A stretch of DNA of 64,000 nucleotides. Origin: Linnemannia hyalina (lineage: Eukaryota; Mortierellomycota; Mortierellomycetes; Mortierellales; Mortierellaceae). Each line of letters starts with the position of its first letter. The first letter of the stretch is position 1. The notes under the pieces were generated by a model that worked only from the letters and a program-made list of their open reading frames with translations, was not told the DNA's origin and did no database searches. The translations under genes were made by a program, and so were the position numbers. The stretch is from assembly GCA_019671135.1 (NCBI GenBank), contig JAHRHY010000002.1:3301501-3365500 (forward strand), in the 5' to 3' direction. Below are positions 46,679-58,000 of this stretch, in pieces.

Positions 46679-47045
46679 TCTTTTGCTGGTGTTTGTTGGT
46701 GTTGTTGTGGTGGGCTTTGTTGCGCTTGTTTTGCTGTCTGTGGGTGGTTGATGTATGTGGAGTGGGGGCTAGCGGAGATAAAAGTTGGAGGGCGAATGCG
46801 AGTGTGTTGCTGCTAACGAGGTCGTTGAATGTGAGTGATGGGAGGTGGAGTGTGTGTGTCGAGATGGCTGAATGGTTATTTCGGTCCTTCACATCACTTT
46901 TTCACTTTCCTTCAGCGCTGAGCCCAATGGTCACGTGTAATCAACCATTCGCTCCCTTTTTCAAGCTTCGCCTGTTCCTGAACAAAAAAACGATCTTCTT
47001 TTTACATTCAAACAACCACACGCACAGGAAGCAAACAAGGAAGGA
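46679..47045. promoter_or_regulatory. Divergent promoter shared by PEN-2 and FNBP4-like genes
   Basis: Only 367 bases separate the two start codons, so the promoters must overlap. It contains CCAAT (46924-46928) followed directly by GTCACGTG (46930-46937), nearer the plus-strand gene. Short spacing suggests possible co-regulation (inference). Confidence 0.6.
46930..46937. promoter_or_regulatory. GTCACGTG E-box in the PEN-2/FNBP4-like bidirectional promoter
   Basis: An exact GTCACGTG, two bases after a CCAAT box, about 110 bases before the FNBP4-like start and 250 bases before the PEN-2 start. Confidence 0.45.
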
Positions 47046-48426
47046 ATGAACGCGCTGGTCAGCTACGCGAGCGACTCGGACTCGGACTCTGACTCGGGAG
47101 ACCTGCACCCTACCACCGCCACCATCACCGCTACCGATGTACAAAAGACAGCTCCTTCGACCACTGTGTCCACACCTACAGCAGCAACAGCCTCGTCGTC
47201 AGCAGCACCGTCGAAACACCATACGCCCGAGGGTACCCCGGGAATTCAGACGCCCGATCTCCAAGAAGGAATTGATATCCAGCAAGAGATTCGGGAACAG
47301 CAGGAGCAGCCAGGCGGCGAGGAGGATGATGATGATTTCGTATCGGCGGCTTTGAAGGATCTCCAGTCCTTTGCGGCCTCTGTCGATGACTCTACAACTA
47401 CCCCGCGACAGGATGATGATACAGCAATGCCGGTATCCCCAGCGCAAGTAGAGGGATCGCCTTCGGACACTACTATCACCACAGTCTCTGGTACCCAACC
47501 TTCACAAGATTTAAATCAGCCCGATGCGACAGACATGGATGTCGATCAAGCTGGCACGGCAATACCAACAGCAACAGCAGCAGCAACCACGGCGACCACG
47601 GTGCCTCCTCAGCCACCATCGCCCATCGAGTTAACGACAGATCAGCAAATCATATTCGATACCTTCCTCCAAGAAATCAACGCCATCCCTCTCCTCCCTT
47701 TACCATCCACCAATCAACCACCTCTCCCTCCTCTTCCTCCTGGGGTATCACCATCAATCTCAACAGGATCATTATCATTAACCTCAACAGCACTACTGGA
47801 CGGCGACGACCACTGGATCCAGGCACAAACCCCACAAACAATCTACAGCAGGATCCATCAACTTTCGACACTTCCCCAGACAGACAGGTTTAATCCAAAG
47901 GAAGTCGAGAACCGGCTGATTGAGTTTGCGATCCGGCTTTTGGATTGGGAGCAAGGAGGGCTTAAACCGGTTTATTTCTTGGGCGAGGAACGGGCTACCA
48001 GGGAACTAGAGTCTCGTCGTAGGGACGAGGAAAGGTCCGGAGAGAGTGGTATTGACGATGAGGTGGACCTTCAAGCGGGATCGCCATTACCACGGTATAG
48101 TGGCGTTGTAGGCGAGATGATCGAGTTTATGCACACCGTCGAGAAGATTGCCCCGCCGGATGACCATTGGACAGTTGTTTGGAGTCGGAAGGAACTGAGC
48201 TATGGGTTCTTTCATCCCGCAACAGTAAGCAAAACCTTCACATTTTCTTTTTGTCTGATTTCTTTTCGAAACAAATTTGCTAATTAATTTTTTTTTGTTG
48301 TTGTTTGGATTTCACGAATTTGGGTAGGGGACAAAGTTAGAGGAGTCTCCGTCCACAGAACTACGGAATCGCCTCAATCCGCCTTCGACTACTTCAGGAA
48401 CAACGACTCCAACCATCGCCACTTGA
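47046..48426 (+). CDS. FNBP4-like protein with degenerate WW-like region
   Basis: Predicted 425-aa protein. Exons 47046-48224 and 48328-48426. It opens MNALVSYASDSDSDSDS, an acidic Ser/Asp block common in nuclear RNA-processing proteins, followed by Thr/Ala/Gln-rich disordered sequence. From about residue 195 the layout resembles formin-binding protein 4: a helix with FLQEINAIP, then a block with IYSRIHQLSTL...ENRLIEFAIRLLDWEQGGL, then HWTVVWSRKELSYGFFHPATGTKLEE. The last element has the W...Y/F-F spacing of a WW domain, but with Phe in place of Tyr and no second Trp, so it is degenerate. Human FNBP4 is larger and carries two WW domains. The assignment rests on memory of motif order, not alignment. 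Shares a 367-base divergent promoter with PEN-2. Confidence 0.65.
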
Positions 48427-48643
48427 ATAAAAGTATCGAATTTTGCCCAGAGAATCGAACTGACGAGTTTATTTATGAGTATCGCGTGATACTGCAAGAA
48501 AATGGAGAAAATGTGCAATGCAAGTGTGTGTGTGGGTATGAACCCTATGACAATGTGGTAAAAAAGAATGCAAGTTTGAAAGCAAAAGGGGGGGGGGGGC
48601 AAAGGCAAAAGAAAAAAAAAAGAAGCGTGATTGACGATTTAGA

Positions 48644-50629
48644 TCAAGAGTTGAAGACGTCATCCATCGCCTGACGTTGCCGCTCGTCTTCCTCGCGCTG
48701 TCGTCGTTCTTCCTGACGCTGTGCCTCACGAGCATCTATATATGAAGATCATAAAAGCAGAATGGGTCAGCAAGACATAACTTTTGTCATCGCAAAGAAG
48801 TATATATCCCTGAGAGTTGTGTGACAAGTACCTTTGGCGGCCTGGATCTGGGCCTTCTCTTCAGCGATCTGCTCAGGTGTTCGTCTGACTCTCAAACCCA
48901 ATGCACCCTGGACAAGTCGTCGCGCAACAGAGTCAGTCTTGGCGGGTCGAACTCCATTGTATGCGCCACTTGAAGGGTTTCCAGCATTCCGAATACTGTC
49001 CCTGTCCGGTCCATTGTATGGCTTGATCTTTGCAATCTGGTTCGTCAAATTGGCGATATGTGCTTGTTTCGCTATTATCACAAGGGGAAGGTGGGATATG
49101 TCAGAGATTGCGAAACGACAGAAGCGTGGGGTAATGGTACCAAAGGTTCATAGGGAAGAATGTTAACGTACCGACGGCGGCAGATTCAAAGATGACTAGG
49201 GCTTTGGTTTCATCGACCCATTTGATCCTGAAGCCTCCCGATCGGTTCTCGTATGCAGCAAACATGTCCGTCAAATGTGCAGTCTTAATCGACGCTGAAA
49301 AGTCGTACAGCTCCAAAATGTACATGTCGTCACTCGATACTGCTTTTTGTAAAGAAGAACAGAATAAGAAATGTCAGCGACGAGGCAATTAGATAATACA
49401 CTCCATGTTACGTCCATCAAAAGCCAATAAAAAGGAGACAAAAGCCTACCTTCAGACCAGTTCCCAATCTTGGATGGAGTAGAGCTTGGGGAGGCGAGCA
49501 AAGCCTCTGCTGGGTGTCTGCGGGTATCCTTAGGTGCGGCAGGGATACCATCATCATCCGAATTCTCAAGGGCCAATTCCCATTCCTCAGGCTCATCCGT
49601 ACCTTCGGTGCCGTCGGGTGATCCAGATCTCGAGGCCGAGGCTGATGTCGACAGACGGACGCGCTCAAATTGAGCAGCCAGGTCCGATTCCTCATCCTTG
49701 CCTTCGGCTGTTCCTGAAGTTACAGTCGTTGCAGTGGTTTCGATTGACTTGGGCACTTCTCTCCTCCAGGATCCTTCATCCGAACGGTCAGGTCTCTTTG
49801 GTGCTGCGGCATTAGAGTCCTGCGTGCGTCCAGTTGATCTCGAATATGTTGACGTAGAAGATAACTGATTGTTGTTGTTGCTAGATCGAATGGATGTGTA
49901 ACTGCTTGATCGTGAAAAGGACGAATTGGGTCTGTTCTCATCATCGCTGTAGCGTCTGAGGACGGTTGCATCGAAATCACGACCTCGCGGTGGATGCCGC
50001 GCTGCTGGTGGTGCCTGTGCTGTTGCTGTCGGGGATGGCTGTTGTGGTGATGGTGAGGAGGTTGATGCAGAGCCGTATCCACTGGTCTTGTTGCTGCTGT
50101 TGTTGTTCCTGCTTGGCCCGTTATTGCCATTAAGTCCGCTGCTTCTGTAGTCCCGGTCCCGACCGCCGTTGCCCCTAGAGCCACCATTTCCGCCGTTCGT
50201 CTTTGAACCACTAGAGCTACCGCCGCTTGCTCCAGGTCCCATAAACTTTCCTCGACCACGCCGCTGGACATCACCACTACTCGACGAATTGTTGCCCGAC
50301 CTGGAAGACGAAGACGAGTCCTCAAACCCATCGTTTTGACTATAGTTGCTATTGCTGCGAGTAGTCGTCAAAGTATTCCGAGGTGATGAGGCAGTCGAGC
50401 TCTGTCGAGAGTCGGTTGATTCCGAAGGGAGGAGAGAGTTGGAGGCATCGTCGCTGGGTCCTCGACGGTGACGCGGGATGTAGACATCGACTTTTGGTTG
50501 CCGCCTGTTTACACCATCACCACCTCCGTTGTTGGTGTAGGTGGTGGGGTTGGAGTTGGAGTTGTTGGCTCCGGTACGTCCACTGCTGCTGCTACTACCG
50601 CCATGGGGTTGGTTCTGTGGTGGGTCCAT
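48644..50629 (-). CDS. R3HCC1L-like protein with C-terminal RRM-like and coiled-coil region
   Basis: Predicted 560-aa protein. Exons (minus): 50629-49450, 49342-49172, 49071-48832, 48735-48644. The C-terminal third matches the human R3HCC1/R3HCC1L tail: MYILELYDFSASIKTAHL...FRIKWVDETKALVIFESAA is an RRM-like fold, followed by ARRLVQGALGLRVRR and a Glu/Arg/Gln-rich coiled coil ending in AMDDVFNS. The first ~390 residues are Ser/Asn/Gly-rich and disordered. They contain VDVYIPRHRRG near residue 50, which resembles the short xYxPxxRR peptide used by some exon-junction-complex-binding proteins (inference only). No R3H motif is visible. The start is the ATG at 50629; frame extends nine bases further but without an ATG. 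The cellular role of this family is poorly known; RNA binding is likely. Confidence 0.78.
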
Positions 50630-50971
50630 TATCGTCACAGGGGTTGTTGGTTGGTTGGTTGGTTGGTTATTGCTTGACTCCTACCCGCGATGTGTGAGTC
50701 AGGAAGGGGGTACGACCGGATGGAGTTCGTGGAGTGAAGGAAAGAAGGGTAAAAGAGAGAAGGGAAAAAAAAATGCTGTGGGAACGAAATCAAGGGCGGT
50801 CCCTTTTCTTTTGGTTCAAATAAATGGAACAAAGCCACACTCCTTCGACCTTTGATAAAGGCTGCTCCTCCCATCAGCTTGCTTCATCCCTCAGACAGAC
50901 ACACATTACAGACCACCCAATCAGCCAAGAACACAAACACACACAGGACAATCACAGGACAAAGAAGAAAC
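50630..50971. promoter_or_regulatory. Divergent promoter of R3HCC1L-like and Tls1 genes
   Basis: 342 bases between two divergent start codons, so both promoters and leaders lie here. It has a short TTGG repeat (50648-50668) and an A-run. The region just before the Tls1 start is rich in CACA/AGGACA. I see no specific factor site. Confidence 0.55.
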
Positions 50972-52532
50972 ATGAGCGCAAACATCAAGAAACGCAATTA
51001 CCGCAAGAAGCGTGAGGACACCCCTGAAGACTCGCCTGCTGCAGGCACTTCCTTGTCCGAGACAGGAGCAACAGCAGCTGAGGGTGCAGCCGCCCAGGAC
51101 GACGAACCAGAGGGACTCAGGTAAAATACCTTTACTCCCACTCACCATACTACAAAGGGATTTCACAGGAGACCCTAGCCACAACGCTTGAAAGCTTGGC
51201 TAATTGGTGTTATCGTTCAACTCTTACAAATTTGAAAACAAATAGTCTGGACGAGTTGATTGAACTTCGAAAGTATAGACAGCGGCCTGCAGGAATCGCA
51301 GCCGTCGATCTATTGGTCGGAGACACTACAGGAAAGAAAAAGAAGAAGGACAAGATCGTCGCTGCCGATCCGTACAAGCTGCTCTCAGGAGGAGGTCTCG
51401 TCGATATGGATGAAGTCCGTCGCAACGAAGAATGGTATGCGATCTTCTCCTTTTTTTTCTCAACACGGGCGAGTCAATGGCGTACGGCGTCTGATGCCTT
51501 GCGATGTTCTAACCCAAACTTTTCGAACATGTAGTGAATCATCGACAAAGTCAGGAATGATGAATACGTTCACGAAACAGACGAATGCGCTGGATGTCGA
51601 CAAGCACATGATGAAGTATATCGAGGACGAGATGAAGAAGCGTCGAGGCGAGGCTGGAGATGCCGAGGATGCGAATGAGCAGCCTGGAAATTATAACGGG
51701 GACACTGATATCTTGGATGAGCTCGGAATCAGGGTATGTTTTGGAGATCCTTGGGTTCATGAGGACCTTTTTGAGCATTGTTGTTGCAGTGGGATCTTTT
51801 CCAGTGAGCGATATTTGACTAACGATGGACATTATTGGGTACTGTTGGTAATAGAAAACGGCACCAAGACCTGAACAGGAAGGAAACGTCCAGCTTTCGA
51901 CAACCATGCTGACAGCCATTCCAGAAGTAGACCTTGGCATGGAGTAAGTATCAAAGTGATTTATTTCTGATCCGATCTAGTCCACTCAACACAGAGAAAA
52001 GCCATTGTTACTAACGGATATATCGTGTCTTCAATCATCTGCGCCATCGCCTTTCATAGTGCAAGGCTGAGGAATATCGAGGAAACCGAGAAAGCAAAAC
52101 GCAAGTTGTATGAGGAGCGGACAACGACAAATATCGCCGCCAACGAAAGAGTAAGTATCACACTCCTCACCTCCAACATAGCTCCAATGATATCTTTTGC
52201 ACGTCTCTCAACATCCGAATCAACTAACAATATGCTCCGCAACTTTCACCCCTCCGCCATCATAGTTCTCACAACCGGCATACATCCCCTCCGACAGCGA
52301 ACGCATCTCACACCACCGCCAAAACAACCGTAACAATAACAATAACAGCAATAACAGGAATAACAACTACAATAACAACAACAGCAACCAGTCAGGAGGA
52401 GGAGGAGGAGTACCCAACCATCGTTTCCAGAACTATGGCAACAACAATAACCAAGGGAACAGGGGTGCTGGACGTGGTATGGCGACGGATGATCTTGTCA
52501 TGGAGCGTTTCAAGAAGCGTACCAGACGCTAG
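50972..52532 (+). CDS. tls1: Tls1/C9orf78 family splicing and telomere-silencing factor
   Basis: Predicted 327-aa protein. Exons: 50972-51120, 51246-51434, 51535-51733, 51855-51943, 52060-52150, 52266-52532. Family landmarks appear in order: a basic start (MSANIKKRNYRKKR), ELRKYRQRPAGIAAVDLLVG, GGLVDMDEV, a block with FTKQTNALDVDKHMMKYIEDEMKKR, TAIPEVDLGMDARLRNIEETEKAKRKL, and the C-terminal ATDDLVMERFKKRTRR. Human C9orf78 binds the spliceosome helicase Brr2, and S. pombe Tls1 is needed for correct splicing of shelterin mRNAs and telomere silencing (established). The insertion before the C-terminus is Asn-rich (AAC/AAT repeats, about 52335-52480), a lineage-specific elaboration. All six exons join in phase and each junction restores conserved sequence. 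Confidence 0.93.
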
Positions 52533-53236
52533 CTGCTATGTATGGAGAACGCTGGCCCTTTTTTCATATTTTTTTTTATAAAACATGAGTACTCTCCTTG
52601 GAAGGGTGCAATGACTCGCAGTAATAAACAAAACAAAAAGCGTGTCTCGCGTCTTTGCGGAACATGGATACAGTTTCAGATATACTTGATCTATACACTG
52701 ACACACAAACACACATGATAATGTACGAATGTGGTAATCAAAGAACAGAAAAAGGGGGGGGGAGGAGGAGGAGGAGGTCGTGCGCGTGGACACTTTTTTT
52801 TTTATCCATCGTGTGATTACCGTGCACCCACACATAACGACATGTTGGAATGGGTTTAGAAACGCTTGTAATTCCATAGTTCTGTGCGCATGTGATACGA
52901 ACATCACGACGTCTGTGTGCTCTTTTCCTGAACGTGTCCACCTAATTTTCGCAACAACAAAACACAAGCCACAAGTCGAACGGAACGTTCGTCGGGAACG
53001 ACGAGCTGAGTTGAAAGGCGAAAAGTGGCCAGGCACAAACAAACTACCACCCAACAAAAAAAACTAGAGCCATGGAAAGGGAGAAGAAAATGAGGGTATG
53101 ATTTTTTTCAATGCATTTATTATGTCTTTCATAATCATTTGTCTGTTTGTAATGTTCAAATAGACGTCTAAGTAGGACCAGACAAGGGCGAGGGGTGTTG
53201 TTATTCTTGATAGAGAAAAGGAAACACGGAGCGCGC
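52533..53236. other. Convergent 3' spacer between Tls1 and ADP/ATP carrier
   Basis: 704 bases, A/T-rich, with a G-run/GGAGGA stretch (52754-52779). Holds the 3' UTRs of both genes. The open frames here are short and unsupported. Confidence 0.5.
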
Positions 53237-54777
53237 TTATCCGGAACCGCCAGAGTAGGCCTTGCCGAAGAAGATGACCTGGAGCTGATCGTATCCGGAC
53301 AAGACACCGGCACCGGCGATGGCACGGAGGACGTTGGCACCAGCACCCTTGAAGAGGGACTTGTAACCCTCCTTGTTGACGATCTGCTTGAAGGCATCGA
53401 ACGAGGAAGAGTACTTGACGGCCTCACCAGAGGTCATCATCATTCTTCTGCGAACGGTATCGACGGGGTAGGAAGCGAGACCAGCCAAGTTGGTGACACC
53501 GAATCCGAGAATGAAGGAGGCGAGGAAAGATCCCTGGAGCTTCTCGGGCAACAAGGGCTTGACGGAATCGTAAAGACCGAAGTACAAACCACGGTAAATG
53601 ATAATACCGAAAGCAGAGAGAGGGAAACCGCGGTAAAGACCGGCAACACCATCGGTGGCGATGGTCTTGCGGTAGACATCAATGAGACCGTTGAACTGGC
53701 GGGAACCACCGTTCTTGCCCTTGGCATCGTTGGCAAGACGGGTACGGGCGTAATCCAAAGAGTAGACGAAGAGGAGGGAGCAGGCACCAGCGGCACCACC
53801 GGAGGCGATGTTACCGGCGAACCACTTTCCGTAACCGTCACGCTCCTTCTTGAAGTTGAACATAGCCTTGAAGTAATCCTTGAAGGCGAAGTTCAAAGCC
53901 TGGGTGGGGAAGTAACGGATGACGTTGGCAGTGTTACCTCTCCAGAGGGGCTTGATACCCTCATCGGCAATGACACGCTTGAAGCAGTCAGAGATGCCCT
54001 TGTAGGGGTGGGAGAGACGGCCGGTCTTGAGCATCTCATCCTGGTTCTGGAGGAGAAGCTTGATACGCTCAATGGGGGCAGCGGCGGTCTTGGAGACGGC
54101 GGCGGAAACACCTCCCTATAAATGATAAAGATAAAGCATATATACGTTAGCAAGTTGGAACCAATCGGATGAGAGGGTCTGTTTGAGCGAGATATTGAAA
54201 GTAAAACCGAGCCAGGGGAAAGTCGAGGCCGGGGTAGATGGAAGGAAAAAAAGTGATCAGGGGAGACGGAAGTCGTTGGAGTTGAGAGGGTCGGGTGTTG
54301 ATGATCGAGATCACAAGGCCATATGAAAAAAAGGATGAGGACGGAAAAGGGAAGGGTCGAGGAAGGGTTGGAAAAAAAAGCAGGGGCACGTCGTAGAAAA
54401 AGGGACAGAGAACGAGCGAACGAACGAACAAACGAACGAAATACGATAAGAATAGCTCTGTTGGCATACACCGAGTAAGCCAACTTGCTTGCTTCCATCT
54501 GCTTCTCTCCCTCTCTCTGTGTTGCCGTCATCATCTTCCTTGGGTGTTGTTTCGTATGATCCGAGATCAACGACTTTGGTTTTTCATCCTCGATCTCGTT
54601 TTTTTTTTCTCGTTGGCCGTCGTTCGTTCGTCCTTCTCTGGAATATGCAAAGAAAAAAGAGATACAATGATGATAGACATAGTCAAGAGTAAAGAAAAGA
54701 TAGAAGCGTATGCCTACCATGAGGAAATCGGCGGCGAAAGCCTTGGCGTCCTTCTTAGGCTTGGTCTGGGTAGACAT
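53237..54777 (-). CDS. AAC: Mitochondrial ADP/ATP carrier
   Basis: Predicted 312-aa carrier that exchanges cytosolic ADP for matrix ATP across the inner mitochondrial membrane. Exons (minus): 54777-54718 and 54115-53237, with a long 602-base intron between DFLM and [17 protein letters not shown]. Three mitochondrial-carrier repeats are seen with signatures [14 protein letters not shown] and PVDTVRRR. The diagnostic nucleotide-carrier motif RRRMMM is intact. Codons are strongly biased to C-ending forms, unlike the neighbours, as expected of a very highly expressed gene. That bias also creates a long antisense open frame (53195-54121) that is not a gene. The exon 1 start is the first ATG, and the sequence [20 protein letters not shown] is a normal family N-terminus. 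Confidence 0.97.
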
Positions 54778-55072
54778 GGTTATGAGAGAGTAGGGAGGGG
54801 GAAAGGGAGGAACAAACGAAAACCAGCACTTCCGATACTTTTATTCCCTCTCCTTCTCCCTCCCGAGCAAACTCACTTCTAGTGGACAGCAGCACTTGCG
54901 ACAGTAAGGTACAAAATTTTGCATTCGTACAAGCCACATCTTCATGTGTGTCTTTCTTGAACGTCACAATCACTGGCTTTAGTTAAGGGGACTGTAGAGG
55001 AAATTGTGGTCGCAGTCTTTCATTCTCCTTGTCGAAGTTGTCAAAGACAGAAAGGAGAAAAAGGACGCCACC

Positions 55073-58000
55073 ATGGAGGGCAGCTCAGCAACAACTGCAC
55101 AACCGACCATGGACGCGACAACCCCAGGCATCGACGTTTCAACACCAAACACAATCTCATCCGCCGTCCTCAACGATGCCGTCAGCGAGAATGTCAAGAA
55201 CATCAAGCGCAAAGTCATCAGCGTCTCTAAACTCATGGAGATCTTCAAGAACAAAGAGTCTGGTGCGTACTTTGAACAACCCTGGAAGGAAGCCTTCAAA
55301 GCAATTATCGACATGAACATATCAGTGATGCAGCAGAAACCTCATACATGCTTATTCATTATTATGACATGGAATAGAGATGGACGCGGTCAAGAAGGAA
55401 CTGGAGGCCGCCAAAGCACAGATCGGTACTCTCCAACAAGCCGTGGCGAACACACCTGTCGTAAATAACAACGAAGTCGACGAGCTCAAGGCAGAGGCGG
55501 AAGTGACAAAGACAAAGCTGAAGGAGTCTGAGGCCCAGATCAGCAAGCTCGCGCAGTCGCTCAAGTCCCAGCAGATGTTGAATCACCAACTCGAGGAGAA
55601 GACGCACGGACAGGAGCGCCTCACCGCCGAGGTCTTGGATCTTCAAAAGAAGCTCAGCCTTACCAACAAAAATCTCGAGCAGGCAAATCGCAAGCGGTAA
55701 GGCTTCCACAGGAGCCATGGCTATCTAACATTTGGATACAGGATGAGCTAGTTGTCACATACTAACACTAGATTGGTTCTTAAAACGTAGGAGTACTGAA
55801 GTGACAGCACTGCGAGAAAAGTTGATGAAGGCAACTGCGGAGAACTCCGACAGAGCCGCATGGATAGCAGAGAACCGGAAAAAGTGGCAACAGGAGGAAG
55901 AGACCCGGAAATCCAAGCGCGAAACAGAACTAGAGAGCAAGGTCGAGGAGCTCACTGGTCGTTTGGATGATGTGGCAACAGAACGGTACCTCGACATGGA
56001 GCTTGCCAAGGAGGAGGTCAAAACTGCCGAAGAGAAACATCAGAGGTTGGCCAAGAAGGTCGAGGAGCTGCACGAGAAACAAAAGGCGCTGAACACGATC
56101 ATCATTGACCTTCGGAACGAGAACTCGGAACTTGAGCGTCGACTAGAGAACCACCAGGACACTGAGGAGTTTATGGAGATGGGGGGCGCGGACGACTTTT
56201 TCGAAGAGATTATCCCAGAACAAGGAGGGGCAGGAGAAGCAGGAGGCTCTCAGCAGACAGCATTGATCAGCACTGTTGAGCACACCAAGTCACCCATCAT
56301 GACCGTCAAGTCACCCATCATGACCGTCAAGTCGCCCATCATGACCGTCAAGTCACCCATCATGACCATCAAGTCACCTGTTCTGGCTGCCAAGTCGCCC
56401 ATCATGATCAAGTCTCCAGTAATGACTGCCAAATCCCCAGTTATGAGCAGGATATCAAAACCAACGGGACCAATGTCGCCACCAATGGCGCCTGTTCAGC
56501 TCAATGCAGGCGACCTTTCAAAGCTGCAGTTGGATTCGGCCTTGGACACTCTGGAACAACTAAAAACTCAGTTCTCGATGCTTCGATGGGTCAGTGGCAG
56601 CACGGATGACAAGCAGAGGATTGCGATTCTGGAGGAACAGGTCGTGACTCTAACCAAGGAGAGGAGTGCCCTTCAGGAGACGCTCACGCGCCAACTCACG
56701 ATGCCACGACCATTCACCCCACCATCACCACATATCCCAACCAGCATGTCAGCGGTGACTGCCCCGACTGCAGACGACACTATTGCACGAGTCGAACCGC
56801 CGGCAAGGAAGGGCAAGAGAAGACGAATCGAGGAAGAGGTGGAGGATCTGGAGATGGATCTTGACCACGGCGTCGTCACAGGACTCGATCACCATGAAGA
56901 CATCATTGCTTATGTTAAGGAACCTGTACGACATAGCGGGGCAATAACGCTCTCAGCATCTTCGGCAAAACCAGCAGCACCGTCGGGAACGACAGCGTCA
57001 GAAGTACCAGAAACACCAATACGACGCAAGCCTGGCCGACCAAAGAAGAATCCCGAGGCCGTTCCAGAGCCGCCCAAGCAGAAGCGAAAGTACACCAAGC
57101 GAGAGACGAAGGCCAGTGTCAGCACAACGGACTTTTCGCAGCTTGAGATCAGGAATATTTCGGTCAACCCGCTTACACCTTCTATCACGAACCCCCTCGC
57201 CTGTAAGTGTTTTTTTTGTCGGTTATCGTGGATACTAACGTGTTGCTGCTTCATCATTACTGACCAACTCAACAAACCATTGTCCTTATTATTCTAGACT
57301 TCTCGTCGTTGATGAACTCGCCCATTGTCGACGACAGCCAAGCACACACCAAACTGGACATCATTGCGACCATTTTGCCGGCCAAACTGGATGCATTGTT
57401 TGAGGCTGTACAAAAGAAAATTCCCGATATCGTCTCTACCGTTAAAGCACACAGGAAAAAGTTCATTCATTACAGCGACAAAGTCCAAGCATGGTCGCTT
57501 GACGGATTCGACGACATTACGATTTCCAAGAGCTTTTCGGACCCAGAGACCAACATTGCCCTCCTGATCTGTCTTTTGGACGCACGGTTCCCAGAGGTAA
57601 GCTTCAAGAGGATTACAAACAGAGCCTTTTTGTAATGAGGTATAAATATACGCCAAAAGAAACTAACAGCCCTTACTCTTCGTTCTTGATCTGATAGATA
57701 GGCATCCCTTCAAAATTTTACACGTTCGCTTATGAGTCGATATTGCATGAAGCAACCAAGGAAGATCGAGTGGAAACCACATCGTAAGTAATTTTAGCGC
57801 TATATTACATTGCAACAGATACGCTCAAGGAACTACTTATGGCTACACCAACGACTAATTGCGTATCTTTTGCCATCTTTACCTTTGCTACCATTACCTG
57901 GCTAATAGGATTCTGCTGAGAGTGCTGACAGCAGTAAACCAGGCCAAGAACGACTCGCAGCCCATCCACATCCTCGCGTACGACCTTTTGCGTGAGACAA

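Noticed and set aside
53195..54121. A 308-residue plus-strand open frame opposite the ADP/ATP carrier
   Set aside because: It is the antisense shadow of a gene with extreme codon bias, which removes stop codons on the other strand. Its Gly/Glu/Val/Thr-repetitive translation has no family features, and the carrier on the minus strand is unmistakable.
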